Assembly (NCBI GenBank): GCA_000818945.1
Contig: KN805445.1
Location: 81,852-145,851, forward strand
Reading direction: 5' to 3'
Origin: Schizochytrium sp. CCTCC M209059
Taxonomy: Eukaryota > Sar > Bigyra > Thraustochytrida > Thraustochytriidae
DNA length: 64,000 nucleotides
The number at the start of each line of letters is the position of its first letter. Position 1 is the first letter of the stretch. Positions 49,001 to 58,438 of this stretch are shown here, piece by piece. The notes below the pieces were generated by a model. The model had not been told where the DNA came from. It saw nothing but the letters and a program-made list of their open reading frames with translations, and ran no database searches. The translations under genes were made by a program, and so were the position numbers.

Positions 49001-50063
49001 TGCGCAAGTGCTGGCCATATGGGGTATAGAATTGCACCATGCACGTTCGCCGCGAGTCGCCGCTGGGAAGCTTTTGCACTTGCGAACCAGCAAGTGCGAG
49101 TACAGAGCCATCTGCGCTCCACGCGGCCTTGCTGAGGAGCAGACCGGTGTCAATGAGCACGGGCTGGGGGCCGTTTCCATCGCTGCTATCGATCTCTGTG
49201 AGGTCCTCATGGCGTGTATCATCCTCCGAGGCGTGCTTGCTTTCACGCTTGGAGCGATTCTTGGAAGACGCAGCCGCCATGCCAGTGGGCTTGGCGGTCA
49301 TGAGTCCTTTGGTGATTTGCACACATCCATTAGCAAAGGCAATGGCGAGATCCGGCGCGTCAATATCGACGTGACCTCGCAAGCCGTCGTACCAGTCAAC
49401 GGCAATGATGCCACGATCGCTGTTGGAGCCTGGTTCGCCACCATCATCGTCTTGCTGCTCATGCTTGGCGCCTGCAGCGACAAAGAGAGGCATGCGACCA
49501 AGCTTGTTGCCCTTTTGGTCAAAGATGAAGACTTTGGCCTCTTCCGTGGCAAAAAGAATCACACGGCCATCGGGGGACCACTGCACAAATTTGAGATTGA
49601 GACCAGTCTCTTTTGCCCAGAGGCGGTTGCCATCTACTCCTCCAGCGATGACGCCACCATCAGCATAGCCAATGCAAATGCGCCCACCATCAGCAGTCCA
49701 GCGCATATCCTTGACCACGCTCTTGTTGCGATTGTTAATCATTTCTTCGAACCACATTTGCCGATGCAGCATCCACACAATGATGAGACCATATTGGTCA
49801 CTCGACGTCAGCTTGCGGTACGCTTTGTTCCATACGCAGCAGACCACGCCTCCTTGATGACCTTCGAGGCTTTGGTTCATGGATAGATTGGTCGGAGCCG
49901 CAACGCCGCGCGCCTTTGAGTCGGCGCTCACTTGCAGTTTGAGGACCTTGAGCAAACCATTTTCGCCGCCGCACGCGATCCATCCCTGAGCGGAGTTCCA
50001 TGCAAGACTGTGAATTGTGGCACCATTCGGAATGGCAATCTTCTTGCTAAGAAAGACAAACAT
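46089..50063 (-). CDS. IFT121: Intraflagellar transport protein IFT121 (WDR35)
   Basis: A 1324-residue IFT-A subunit for retrograde transport in flagella. The N-terminus MFVFLSKKIAIPNG and the next blocks (GWIACGGENGLLKVLKL, NLSMNQSLEGHQGGV, GLIIVWMLHRQMWFEEMINN) match WDR35 closely, so the ATG at 50063 is secure. WD40 propellers span ~1-640 (QFYTPYGQHLRTLKVPGARIS, ALAVDSFIYFANIRPDYRW). A TPR/helical repeat region follows (RLWRLLAETSLERLEFP-like blocks, YASHLLEKGEKLQAIELYRRA, NAWKGAEGYHLFMLAQRQLY). The C-terminus has paired cysteines (YKCRRCSRK, CSHCPLCHMM) of the family zinc-binding end. Insertions near 255-280 and 520-560 are low complexity. Shares a convergent pair with CFAP65; its promoter lies in 50064-50762. 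Confidence 0.95.
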   Translation of the reverse strand: MFVFLSKKIAIPNGATIHSLAWNSAQGWIACGGENGLLKVLKLQVSADSKARGVAAPTNLSMNQSLEGHQGGVVCCVWNKAYRKLTSSDQYGLIIVWMLHRQMWFEEMINNRNKSVVKDMRWTADGGRICIGYADGGVIAGGVDGNRLWAKETGLNLKFVQWSPDGRVILFATEEAKVFIFDQKGNKLGRMPLFVAAGAKHEQQDDDGGEPGSNSDRGIIAVDWYDGLRGHVDIDAPDLAIAFANGCVQITKGLMTAKPTGMAAASSKNRSKRESKHASEDDTRHEDLTEIDSSDGNGPQPVLIDTGLLLSKAAWSADGSVLALAGSQVQKLPSGDSRRTCMVQFYTPYGQHLRTLKVPGARISALTWEGAGLRIALAVDSFIYFANIRPDYRWSHFANTLCYSFNRPDRKDHSVVFWDTHAEERHVKYVKRLIGVRGAGEHALLTTRGSEAVAASKPGAPPILQYGLILCNSIGSAVDSKLISIEPTFVAMTSQFVVVASEKAVYVWQYQSAGAARLAMGGSLGSATSNSSKNNGGGNNSASNQSLQESLLDVTHTTQSTGRAAKAGRERVIHIDIDPTRTCVTGLAVLSDSDKPSGKKAAETRKTLLDLLSRGTSDPIACIAANDRCLVVGRASGSICKYTLPHLTLESKMVVKCRPQQIALNCDNSKISIIDINGVLSLVELNKSGGKQLDFERKDTWDMMWADDNPDQMAVMEKTRLYVFRGLEPEEPVLSSGYLCGHADLQIKAVMLDEIMAHPHAPANELLVDFPTKSLRDAREMLRTESIQDVATYIESHSHPKLWRLLAETSLERLEFPIAEKAFVKCADYPGIQLVKTLKLLNDKVKQRAQVAAYFERFDEAEALYRDIDRKDLAVDLRMMLGDWFRVVQLVQMGGGGDDDLMRRAWREIGDYYASRQKWSKAVQYYASAKDPEPLVECYYLLEEYASLEKLVRVIPENSPVLVDIAQKFQAVGMSQAACTAYLKAGDVKAAIDCCVLLNQWDQAVELAQEHEFPQIEGLLAKYASHLLEKGEKLQAIELYRRAHKSTQAASLLASLAQEAGRTKVNPLDAKKLHVLAAMEMEELRTRVLDTQLRTMGLTQQDTANEDPDADFELGTKRKGAKTRATMNMTAAQTTAATLESLVQHDAATGENRSLDNAWKGAEGYHLFMLAQRQLYNGRLKDALITALQLRSYDDVLDARDVHSLIALTAYHNGAWGQCSKAFIDLESLKSTTCSQLDRDAFSALALKIFTANRPVDPSDIAEQVEEIASGHANKSPICMMTGKTIDEAASAGQVYKCRRCSRKMLERYLRGCSHCPLCHMMLV

Positions 50064-50762
50064 AGTTCTTTTTTGCTTGTCTCGATCCTCCTTCTCAAGG
50101 TCAGCTGATCTATCGCGAGATCAAAAAGTCTCTGCGTTCAGGTTTGATGGTGCTTTCTCAAGGATGACTCCACGACCTCGAGCAGCCAAGCGAGTTAGGC
50201 TTATCGTTCTGGGACTAATGCGCTCAGCTCTTGCGTATAGCGCAGCCCTGTACTGCGCGGCGCAGAGCAGCACAGCACAGCACAGCACAGCACAGCGTAT
50301 CTGTGTGCCCTCGCACGCACGCGGTGGACCTTTCTTGGTGCTTGTTTGGAAAGCGCACGCCTAGCGATCTCAGCAGCACCTGAAAGTCTTGGCATTGGCG
50401 GGCATTCGACTCCTAGAGAAAAAGAGAGAGAGAGAGAGAGACCCACGTACATAGCGAGCGAGCGACCCCAAATTAGCTTGTAAGGGCTTCAACGGTCACA
50501 AGCGGTTTCCTCGCCGCGGTGTGGGCTTGGTCTCAAGCGCTCATTTAGAACTTTCGGAACTTTCATTTTTTTTTCTAAATCTTTTCATTCTTCCCGTTGC
50601 ACTCTCGCTTTATGTCGTGAGGTCAAGACGATCGTGAGGTCAAGACGGTCGTGAGGTCAAAGCTACTTCGCTACACTTCGCTACACTTCGCTACAAGCAT
50701 GAAAAACATCCTTTGCATAGAGGAAATGATCACGAAAGTTCTTTTGGAAAAACAACACTAAA
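50064..50762. other. Intergenic region upstream of IFT121
   Basis: No gene. Contains a CACAG/CAGCA run (50270-50297), a GA tract (50418-50441) and nested tandem repeats near the Mei2-like gene's 3' end. Confidence 0.5.
50615..50695 (+). repeat. Nested 17-bp and 10-bp tandem repeats
   Basis: tcgtgaggtcaagacg plus one base, two full copies (50615-50648) and a partial third, directly followed by cttcgctaca three times (50666-50695). Confidence 0.85.
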
Positions 50763-53270
50763 CTATTGTGAGTTTTGCGGTGGAAAATGGGGAGCCGGAG
50801 CCGGATTTTGCTCGTGCTGTTGGTGTTGTTGTTGCTGTTGCTGCTGCTCCCAATACTGAGGCGGTGCGGATCCTTGTTGCGAGAACTCATACGGGCTGTA
50901 GTAAGGGTACTGTTGGGAATGAGGCGACGCATGGTGGAATGGTGCCGCCGCTGCTGCAAAAGGTGCCCCGGTACCGGCGACGGCACCGGCTGGGGCCGCA
51001 ATCGCACTATTGCTGGCGCCAAGCGAAACATTTCTACTGCCGCTACCGATAGAAGCACCTCCGCTCATCCCACGCGAGCCGGTTGCCCCCCTTTCGCGAT
51101 CTCGATCGCGATCCCGATCCCGATCCCGATCCCGTTCAACACCTGAGCTGTGTCGCGTGGTCCCTCCTCTCGCCCCGCGCCCGCGATTGCGCGACTTGGA
51201 CTGTGAATAGGCTACGGTCGTGGTGAGGTCCTCGATCATGGAGCCGTCGCGATTGAACATTACCGGCTGATACTCTTTTTCTTGGTCCATGACACATGAC
51301 TTCTCCAAGCGGCGTAGCAGAGCCTCGCAACCCTGGATTCGAGCATATGCAACCTCACAAATCTTGTCGCTATTGAACCTATTCCATCTACGCTGGTTAA
51401 AGGTGTCAAAGAAACTCGGAATGGTTTGCGGCTCATGAAAATTAATAAAGGCGTATCCAAGGTTGCAACCAGCTTGAAAATCGATGGGAAGGTAGAAGAA
51501 ATCGTACGTGCCTTGAAAACCAGTCTCGTCGAGCTCTTCAAGTACCATCTTTTGTGTGTACTTGTTGGGGATGTTCTTGATCATGACAGAGGCCCGATCG
51601 TCCCTGCCACTGACAATGTTGTGAACGTTGATTTGAAACTCAGAGTTGTCTCGACCGCGTCCTGTCGTAGCTCCACGGTTGCTGGGCGCCGTGCTTCTCG
51701 GGCGTCGATCGTTGTTGACGGAACTGCTACTCGAATTTGCAGCAAGCGTTGCGTGATTCTCTGCACGCCGAGCGCTTTCTCCACCGGGGGCCCGCGCAAG
51801 CGTTTGTCCCGGGCGACCGCGCTGGCCGTGAGGATTCGGGGATGCCGGAGGGTGGGTGCCGCCATGTCTCACTCTGCTGGCGAAACTTTGTGCGCTTCCT
51901 ATGCTATTCGTGTCTGCATCGTGACTGCTCGAGGAAGAAGATCTACCGAGTGATTTTGTCGGTACAAAGTTGAGCTCATCAGACGTTGAACGCGTCGCAG
52001 CCGCAGTGGCGGCTGCGATTGGGTGCAGCCCACTGCCTGCTTTTCCAGCAGCCAGCGGCATTGCGGAGCTACCTCCGCTCTGGGAACCAAATTGTGATGA
52101 GGCCCCCGGAGCCGGAGAGCGCGAGCGTGAGCGTATACTTCGTGTATCCTCAGCTTGGGCTCCTCCCGGGGCGATTCCCAGAGAGTTGATGGGTTTGAAA
52201 CCAACGTGGTGGTCGCAGGACACAAAGTTGAAGAGAGACGTGTGTTTGCGCTTGAGGCCATCTGAGGCGGGGACGAGGCCGATGCCGAGCTGGTGGCGTG
52301 TTGCCGCGGACCTCACAGCGTGCTCAAGCGCGCCGCGGCAGTCTCCGACTTTGTAAAATTCCACATGGACCTCGTTGTCATTCGCCACCTTGAAACTCGA
52401 GATTGTGTCTGGCCGCGCCCCTAGCACAGAAAGAACAAAGGACTGCTCGAGTTGTGTTTGGTCCTCGTCATGTGTGCGGACCGCAAGCATGTCTTGTCGA
52501 TAAAGTACACCGTCCGGGCCCTTCCAAAGGACTCCGGGAACGCAATAGAAAGCTTTGGGCGGGCCCGATTCCTCTGCAAAAAGCTCCATCATGGCCTCGG
52601 TGTCGCGCCGGTCGTAAAAAGAGACAAGGACCATATCGGGTCCGTAATGTACAAGCTGCGGATCTCCATAGCTTTTGATTATATCCAGGACCATGGACCG
52701 ATCAAAAGGCGCACTGTCATCTTGCTCCGTATCATCATCAGCGAAGCTACTGTTTCGAACGAGAAGAGAATTGGACATTGGCAATTCTAGCGTCTTGTAC
52801 ATGAGTCGATGGGAAGTTTTGGGCTTGCCGGATTTACCGTCGATTGCTTCGGAGTCCTTCGTAGCAGTTACGCGAGCTCCTGGGCTACTGAGCTCAAGAT
52901 CTTGGGCTTCCTCCATCTCTTGGCCAGAGAGTCGGCTCCGGTCAGATCCGCCCTTTTTGCTTGCTGAAGCGAGAACAGCTTTTTGCTGACTGGGCGATGA
53001 GACACGTTCTTGTTGATACTTTTGCATCAGAGACCGGACAGAGGCTCTGTCCATTGCCGCAGCTTCGTATGGTGGCATGATCAAGAGGAGAAAAGAATCA
53101 TCTTTTGTCCACTGCGCCTTTCCATCGGACGACTGAGCAAGGCTCTCCGCCTCGATGAGTTCGTGTTCAGACCACTCATAGGCGTTATCGAAGTTCAATA
53201 GGTCCCACCCTCCCCAGGATCTCAATCGAGGACGTCCCTCGGCAACCGAGTCCGTATCGTCGTCGATCAT
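50763..53270 (-). CDS. Mei2-like RNA-binding protein (RRM_2)
   Basis: An 835-residue protein. The C-terminal Mei2-type RRM (~560-665) is clear: SVMIKNIPNKYTQKMVLEEL (RNP2 and helix 1), YDFFYLPIDFQAGCNLGYAFINF (RNP1 region) and WNRFNSDKICEVAYARIQG. Two degenerate RRM-like segments lie upstream (~195-240, PQLVHYGPDMVLVSFYDRRD; ~290-345, FKVANDNEVHVEFYKVGD), the usual three-RRM plan of Mei2 proteins. Mei2 in fission yeast and AMLs in plants bind RNA to control meiosis and growth; here the role is inferred. The tail holds an RD/RE dipeptide run coded by cgatcccgatcccg repeats and a Gln/His-rich end. ATG 53270 is the first in frame (upstream starts are TTG only). Divergent from the CaM-kinase gene. 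Confidence 0.9.
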   Translation of the reverse strand: MIDDDTDSVAEGRPRLRSWGGWDLLNFDNAYEWSEHELIEAESLAQSSDGKAQWTKDDSFLLLIMPPYEAAAMDRASVRSLMQKYQQERVSSPSQQKAVLASASKKGGSDRSRLSGQEMEEAQDLELSSPGARVTATKDSEAIDGKSGKPKTSHRLMYKTLELPMSNSLLVRNSSFADDDTEQDDSAPFDRSMVLDIIKSYGDPQLVHYGPDMVLVSFYDRRDTEAMMELFAEESGPPKAFYCVPGVLWKGPDGVLYRQDMLAVRTHDEDQTQLEQSFVLSVLGARPDTISSFKVANDNEVHVEFYKVGDCRGALEHAVRSAATRHQLGIGLVPASDGLKRKHTSLFNFVSCDHHVGFKPINSLGIAPGGAQAEDTRSIRSRSRSPAPGASSQFGSQSGGSSAMPLAAGKAGSGLHPIAAATAAATRSTSDELNFVPTKSLGRSSSSSSHDADTNSIGSAQSFASRVRHGGTHPPASPNPHGQRGRPGQTLARAPGGESARRAENHATLAANSSSSSVNNDRRPRSTAPSNRGATTGRGRDNSEFQINVHNIVSGRDDRASVMIKNIPNKYTQKMVLEELDETGFQGTYDFFYLPIDFQAGCNLGYAFINFHEPQTIPSFFDTFNQRRWNRFNSDKICEVAYARIQGCEALLRRLEKSCVMDQEKEYQPVMFNRDGSMIEDLTTTVAYSQSKSRNRGRGARGGTTRHSSGVERDRDRDRDRDRDRERGATGSRGMSGGASIGSGSRNVSLGASNSAIAAPAGAVAGTGAPFAAAAAPFHHASPHSQQYPYYSPYEFSQQGSAPPQYWEQQQQQQQHQQHEQNPAPAPHFPPQNSQ

Positions 53271-53724
53271 TTTCGTCCCTTTTTCGGCGCGCGGAGCTCG
53301 GCTTTTGCCTCGACAAGAAGCGAGAGACAAATCGATCGATCTTCGTAATCAATATCTCTCAATTTGCCACCGCCGCCGCCGCTCCGCCTTCTTTTATTTA
53401 ATCTGCTGCTTGTGCAAGTCTTGCTGCTACTGCTGCTGTTGCTCTCGCCACTGCTCGTGCTCGTGCTCGTGCTCGTGCTCCCGTTGGTGGGCTGCTTTCC
53501 TTGACCGCCACGCGTCGCGATTCCCGAAGGCTGTCTCCCGCGTCGTCGCCGGTTCGGCCCGCCCCTTTTCGGAGCGATGAATCTGCGGGTCGGCGGGACG
53601 GCAGGAGCCCGCCGTTCCAGGGCGGGCAAGGGCGAGGCGCGCGGGAGCAAGGCGTGCACGCGCGTACGCGCGCTCGGTGCTCGAGCCCCGCGTCAATTCT
53701 GCTCTGAGGAGAAAGAATGAACGA

Positions 53725-53796
<72 letters not shown>

Positions 53797-54800
53797 CGAC
53801 CAATGGTAAAAAGCAGTGATCATGACTCGGATCATTAACGCAGCTTCCGAAAGAACAGAACATAATGAACACGGCCCCTTATTACATTAATGCGACACGT
53901 ACCTTAAACATAAAGTTTATTCCCGATTTTTACAAAGGTTTTTAAGGCGGAAAATATGGTACGAAGGAGAGCGAAAATGTGGTACAAATCCGTTTCGGCG
54001 ACCGGAGGAAACATTGAAGAATTTTTGAAGGTGAAGAACATTTTTTCGGGTCCTGATTCAGGGGAGACAGAGAAGAGCGGTGAGTGCAGAGAGACAGGGT
54101 ATGAGCTTAAATTACGAGAAATGTTGTGCTCAAGGCCGTGCAAGTGCAGCCACTGCCGCGGTGAGGTGCTCCCAGAAACACGGAGGCACGGGAGTTCGTT
54201 TTTGAAGTGGACTTCCGCCAAACGGACGCCGCAACTGCTAAAAGAACTTCGTCACTGTAGAGAACAAGTCTATTCTCATCTACCTAGTTCGCAGTGTCAC
54301 ACCACTCGCCATTCGCGGCATGGCGACTGACTTGCGCGAATGGCGCGCACTGCAAGCCAGTGAGTAGATTTAGCAAACGACCAAAACGAATGAAAAAGGA
54401 AGAGGGAGGAAAGAGGGGTGTGCGACGCGACGCACGGCGCGGAGGCCATCTCATTGTACCTTGTCGAAAGGACACAAGCTTGAGGTGGTAAGCGAGGAAA
54501 GAAAGTCAGTCTCGTGTGTCCAGGAGCGAAGCAAAAGCTCTTGTACGTCTGCCTGTGCGTCCGAAGTCACGGGCGATCGCGTAACGCAAGCGCAAGCGCA
54601 AGCGTGAGCGCGAGCGCAAGCGCGAGCGCAAGATCGCCGCAGCGCCAGCAAACGTCGAGTCTCCCGGCGGCCGAAGCTACTGCGAAAGACCAGCCTCCTT
54701 ACTCAAGGACACTGAAACGCGCGAGCGCGCGCCATCCTGTGTGTGTGTGTGTTAAAGCCTTGGCCAAAAAGTAAACAAGCACGAACAACAAGCGAGCACC
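53271..54800. other. Divergent intergenic region with GAAA and GTGCTC repeats
   Basis: About 1.5 kb without a supported gene. It holds a GTGCTC run (53455-53484), a GAAA tract (53723-53794), and GCGCAA/GCGCGA hexamer repeats (54583-54632). A 124-codon frame at 53956-54330 is not convincing. Confidence 0.45.
53723..53794 (+). repeat. (GAAA)18 microsatellite
   Basis: 18 units, purine strand on plus, about 1 kb upstream of the kinase ATG. Confidence 0.9.
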
Positions 54801-56102
54801 ATGGGCGGAGGCGCTAGCAAGACGAAAAAGCAGAGTATGGACACTTTCTATAAGCTTGGTCCGTCGATCGGGCAAGGCTCCTTTGCGACCGTGTACGAGG
54901 CCGAGCTCATTGACCCAGAGCGCAAGACTGAGTCCGGGTTTCCCATTCCTTCGCTTGTCGCCATCAAGGCAATCGACAAGTCAAAGATTCCCAATGACGA
55001 GATTCCCCTTCTCCAAGAAGAAGTGACGATTATGCAAAAGCTCGACCATGAGAACTGTGTTCGGTTGCTGGAGTTCTTCGACGAAGAGAATTTCTTTTAT
55101 CTCGTTCTCGAACTCGTCAAGGGTGGAGAGGTCTTTGACCAGATCGTGGCCAAGAATTACTACAACGAGATCGAGGCCGCCCATGCCGTGCGTCAGGTGG
55201 CAAGAGCGCTGGCTTATCTCGAGGATAGCGGCATTGTTCACCGCGACGTGAAGCCCGAAAATCTCATTTACGAGTCGAACGCCACGGACGCAAACATCAA
55301 GCTGACCGACTTTGGACTTGCCAAAGACATTTCTAGTTATAATTCGGACAAGCCTCTTAGCGACCCATGCGGAACGCCTGGCTACGTGGCCCCTGAGATC
55401 CTCTGTGGAATCAAGTACGGTTGCAAGGTCGATACGTGGGCGCTCGGCGTGATTCTCTACATTTTGCTCTGCGGCTACCCACCGTTTTACTCGGAAGATC
55501 AGCAAGAGCTCTTCCGCTCCATCAAGTCCGGCAAGTACGTTTTCGACTCGCCGTACTGGGATGAGGTTTCGGATGCAGCAAAGGACGTGGTCCGCAAACT
55601 CCTCGTCCTGGACCAGGATAAGCGTCTTAGCGCCAAGCAGGTCCTCGAGGAGCCGTGGGTGGCGAACCCGGACGCGCAGCGCAGCGAGAATTTCGGCAAG
55701 CACGTTCAGGAAGGTATTGCCGAGGTGCAAAAACGCAAGTTCAAGCGCGCGGTGCTTCGGGTCAAGGCGATCACGCAGTTTGGCAAGCTTGTCAATGCGG
55801 AGAGCGGGGCGCAAAATATCTTCGCCGCAGCCCTTGCCGCCAAGAACAACGAGGACGACCAAGCTACCGAAGGCGCGGAAGAAAAGAATGTCGAAGAAGA
55901 GGAAAGCAAAACGGCACGCAACGAGAACCTCGAAGCGGAAGCTGCGTCAAAAGAGCCCACAGGTGCCGCCAACCCAGGTGCTGACGCGGATGCAGAGAAA
56001 CCACTTGAAGACGAGAGCGCCCTTGGCAATGTCACCGATGCCGAAGAGAGTCCGCGTGAGCCTGCTGACGAAATCAAGGAGCCTGACACATCATCTTCGT
56101 AG
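54801..56102 (+). CDS. CaM-kinase-like Ser/Thr protein kinase with N-myristoylation motif
   Basis: A 433-residue kinase. MGGGASKTKK is a textbook N-myristoylation site followed by basic residues, so membrane anchoring is likely. The kinase domain is ~16-290: GQGSFATVY glycine loop (24-32), catalytic Lys56 in VAIK, HRDVKPENL with Asp149, DFG with Asp170, GTPGYVAPE, then DTWALGVILYILLCGYPPF, a CaMK-group signature. After the domain, the basic helix KRKFKRAVLRVKAITQFGKL (~312-331) looks like an autoinhibitory/calmodulin-binding segment of the CaMKI type. No EF hands, so not a CDPK. The last ~80 residues are acidic and disordered. ATG is in good context (ccATGG). Its stop is 23 bp from that of a 12-IQ protein on the other strand. 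Confidence 0.93.
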   Translation: MGGGASKTKKQSMDTFYKLGPSIGQGSFATVYEAELIDPERKTESGFPIPSLVAIKAIDKSKIPNDEIPLLQEEVTIMQKLDHENCVRLLEFFDEENFFYLVLELVKGGEVFDQIVAKNYYNEIEAAHAVRQVARALAYLEDSGIVHRDVKPENLIYESNATDANIKLTDFGLAKDISSYNSDKPLSDPCGTPGYVAPEILCGIKYGCKVDTWALGVILYILLCGYPPFYSEDQQELFRSIKSGKYVFDSPYWDEVSDAAKDVVRKLLVLDQDKRLSAKQVLEEPWVANPDAQRSENFGKHVQEGIAEVQKRKFKRAVLRVKAITQFGKLVNAESGAQNIFAAALAAKNNEDDQATEGAEEKNVEEEESKTARNENLEAEAASKEPTGAANPGADADAEKPLEDESALGNVTDAEESPREPADEIKEPDTSSS

Positions 56103-56125
56103 AGTATCAAATGAGAAGTACGTTG

Positions 56126-58438
56126 TTATTCTGTTTTTGGCTCTGGGGTAAAGTTGTCGACAAAAGGAATGTCCGGCAGGATTGTCACATTAAAGCTTGT
56201 AGCTGTTGACTTGAGTGGCGTCACCGAGGCAGGAACTGGAGCCGGGACAACGCTCGCATCCACAAAGGAGAGCTCGTCTTCTGCATCGTCGTCCCATATC
56301 TCAGACTTTTCGATTCGCATACGTTCTTCTTTGGTGGTGGAAGGTGAATGCTGAATTCCTCTTGTATCGAATTCGTCCGCTAGAAGTCTTGCAGCTTTGC
56401 TCCTATAGAATTTTTGAAGCTTTGTTGCAGCTTTTGTCTCATGAATATAGCGCCGTGCCACCTGACCTCGGCGCGCTGATTGAAGTTTTGTAGCGGCGAA
56501 TGTTGCATCTTGGCTCGAGTCGCCGCTTGCGAGCTCATATCCTTTTTTGATTCTTTGCACGCGCCCCCGCGCGAGCTGTCCTCGGCATGCTGCCTGGACC
56601 TTGATTGCTGCTTTTGATTCATGAAATTTCTTCCGAGCCGCCTTACCACGGCAAGCAGATTGTAGTTTGGTAGCAGCGAGCGTAGCTTCCAAGCTCACGT
56701 CTTCATCTGAAGGAATCGAGTTCTCGCGCATTTTGCGAGCTCGTTCGCGTGCTAGCTGTCCGCGGCGTAAAGCTTGCACTTGAGTTGCGGCTCGAGTTTC
56801 TTCCTGGACGAGTCGCCGCGCAATTTGCCCGCGTCGCACAGATTGCACTTTCGTTGCAGCCTTGGACTCTTGAACACAGCGTCGCGCAACTTGCCCGCGT
56901 CGCGCTGACTGTAATTTTGTGGCAGCCTGGGATTCCTGCACGAAACGCCGAGCCATTTGTCCGCGACGCAAGGCTTGCAATTGGGTTGCGGCTTTAGTTT
57001 CTTCCTGGACGCCTCGCCGCGCAACTTGTCCACGTCTCGCAGATTGTAGTTTCGTGGCAGCCCGGGATTCCCGCACGAAACGCCGAGCCATTTGACCCCG
57101 TCGCGCTGATTGCACTTTTGTGGCAGCCTTGGACTCTTGAACATAGCGCCGCGCAACTTGACCACGTCTCGCAGATTGTAGTTTCGTGGCAGCCTTTGAT
57201 TCTTGTACATAGCGTCGCGCGACTTGTCCCCGTCGCACCGATTGCACTTTAGTGGCTGCACGAGCAGCTTCGCTACTTGAACTTGAAATCAAAGTTGTCG
57301 ACTCTTGTACTCGGTGATGTACTTGGTGCCTCTCAGAGAGCGAACTTTCAATGCCCCAGACATTGCTGACGAATTGTTGGGGCAAAGCATGGTCAGCACG
57401 TTTCAATGATATCTGCTGACTTGCCGCTTGATGGCTCTTTTGCTGCTTTTGCTTTCGCTGCTTCGTTTGAAGCATTGATGTCGGTTGTTTTTCCTGCGAG
57501 GCATCCTCGCAAATAGCTTCGGCAAGATCGGCCGCCATCTTGCCTGCTTGCAGTGCGTCGTCTTCTCGAGCAGCCTCCTCTTCTGGTGTACCACAGGGCG
57601 AGACAAAGTTAATGGGGTAATAGCCCTTTTGGTGTGTGGAATGATTCTCGCCATAGTTCCAGCCGTCTTCAGATTCGCGAAGAACCTTGATAATTTCACC
57701 GCGCTGAAACGAAAGGTCCAGAGGCTCGGCTGCATCAAGTGAATGCATGGCGCGAACAAAGGAACATACTTGTGCTGGCGTCGTGTTTGCTTCTTGGGAT
57801 AGACTTTGTGATGATCGTGAACTTGCAAGTCGCGTGGGCGTGAGCCCAAGCCGAGTATCCCTTTCTTGGGCTTGGAGGAGGCGTTGGCGACTCTTGCTGG
57901 TCTTTCCGGGCTCGAGACGTGTACGTTTTCGTGTGATGGTGGACTGTGTTGAATGTGAGCGGACCAACGATCTTGTGCTTGACTCGATGTGCTGGTTTGT
58001 CAACTTTTGCATCTGTGGAGTACGAGGGTTCTGAACGTTATTTGACATGGCAGGGAGCTTTGTTTGCCGGTTGCTTTGTGCGCCATCTTTATTCCGTATT
58101 CGCTGTCGTTTCTGGTGCTGTAAAAGGGTTTGTTCTTTTGCGAGCTGAGAGCGAATTGCTTCCGCACTAAAAGGTCGGTCATCTTCAGCTTTTGATGCCC
58201 ACGGTCGCGCTTGCGGCTCTGGCAAAGTTTCTGCTGACGGACGAAGATAGCTCTCAATGCGTTCGCGGTGCTCGCGTGCCTTTAATCTTGCCCCTTCTTT
58301 CTTAGCTGTAGCAGCGTCTTGTTTAGCTTTAAAAATTGCTTCGGCTTCTTTGACAAGATCCTCGACGCCATCTGCAAAGGGGTCTACCCTCTTTATCCGA
58401 TCGAGACGGCGTCGTTGTTGTGCGCCTGTTCTCGTCAT
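56126..58438 (-). CDS. SH3 and 12-IQ-motif scaffold protein
   Basis: A 770-residue protein with no enzyme domain. Residues ~1-70 form a charged coil (DLVKEAEAIFKAKQDAATAKK). An SH3 domain sits at ~227-285 (FVRAMHSLDAAEPLDLSFQRGE, then GWNYGENHSTHQKGYYPINFV). Residues ~395-715 are twelve IQ motifs with a 22-23-residue period, consensus ATKxQSARRGQVARRYVQES, broken by two short acidic spacers. The matching 66-69-bp DNA period points to recent tandem duplication. IQ motifs bind calmodulin or light chains, usually without calcium. The unit is more regular and shorter than in myosins or IQGAP. Function unknown; a calmodulin-collecting scaffold is likely. The neighbour, ending 23 bp away, is a CaM-kinase-like gene. 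Confidence 0.85.
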   Translation of the reverse strand: MTRTGAQQRRRLDRIKRVDPFADGVEDLVKEAEAIFKAKQDAATAKKEGARLKAREHRERIESYLRPSAETLPEPQARPWASKAEDDRPFSAEAIRSQLAKEQTLLQHQKRQRIRNKDGAQSNRQTKLPAMSNNVQNPRTPQMQKLTNQHIESSTRSLVRSHSTQSTITRKRTRLEPGKTSKSRQRLLQAQERDTRLGLTPTRLASSRSSQSLSQEANTTPAQVCSFVRAMHSLDAAEPLDLSFQRGEIIKVLRESEDGWNYGENHSTHQKGYYPINFVSPCGTPEEEAAREDDALQAGKMAADLAEAICEDASQEKQPTSMLQTKQRKQKQQKSHQAASQQISLKRADHALPQQFVSNVWGIESSLSERHQVHHRVQESTTLISSSSSEAARAATKVQSVRRGQVARRYVQESKAATKLQSARRGQVARRYVQESKAATKVQSARRGQMARRFVRESRAATKLQSARRGQVARRGVQEETKAATQLQALRRGQMARRFVQESQAATKLQSARRGQVARRCVQESKAATKVQSVRRGQIARRLVQEETRAATQVQALRRGQLARERARKMRENSIPSDEDVSLEATLAATKLQSACRGKAARKKFHESKAAIKVQAACRGQLARGRVQRIKKGYELASGDSSQDATFAATKLQSARRGQVARRYIHETKAATKLQKFYRSKAARLLADEFDTRGIQHSPSTTKEERMRIEKSEIWDDDAEDELSFVDASVVPAPVPASVTPLKSTATSFNVTILPDIPFVDNFTPEPKTE

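Noticed and set aside
49008..49886. Plus-strand frame antisense to IFT121
   Set aside because: Shadow of a highly conserved gene.
53956..54330. 124-codon plus-strand frame with CKCSHC motif
   Set aside because: Short, no homology I recognise, in repeat-rich intergenic DNA; kept as unannotated.
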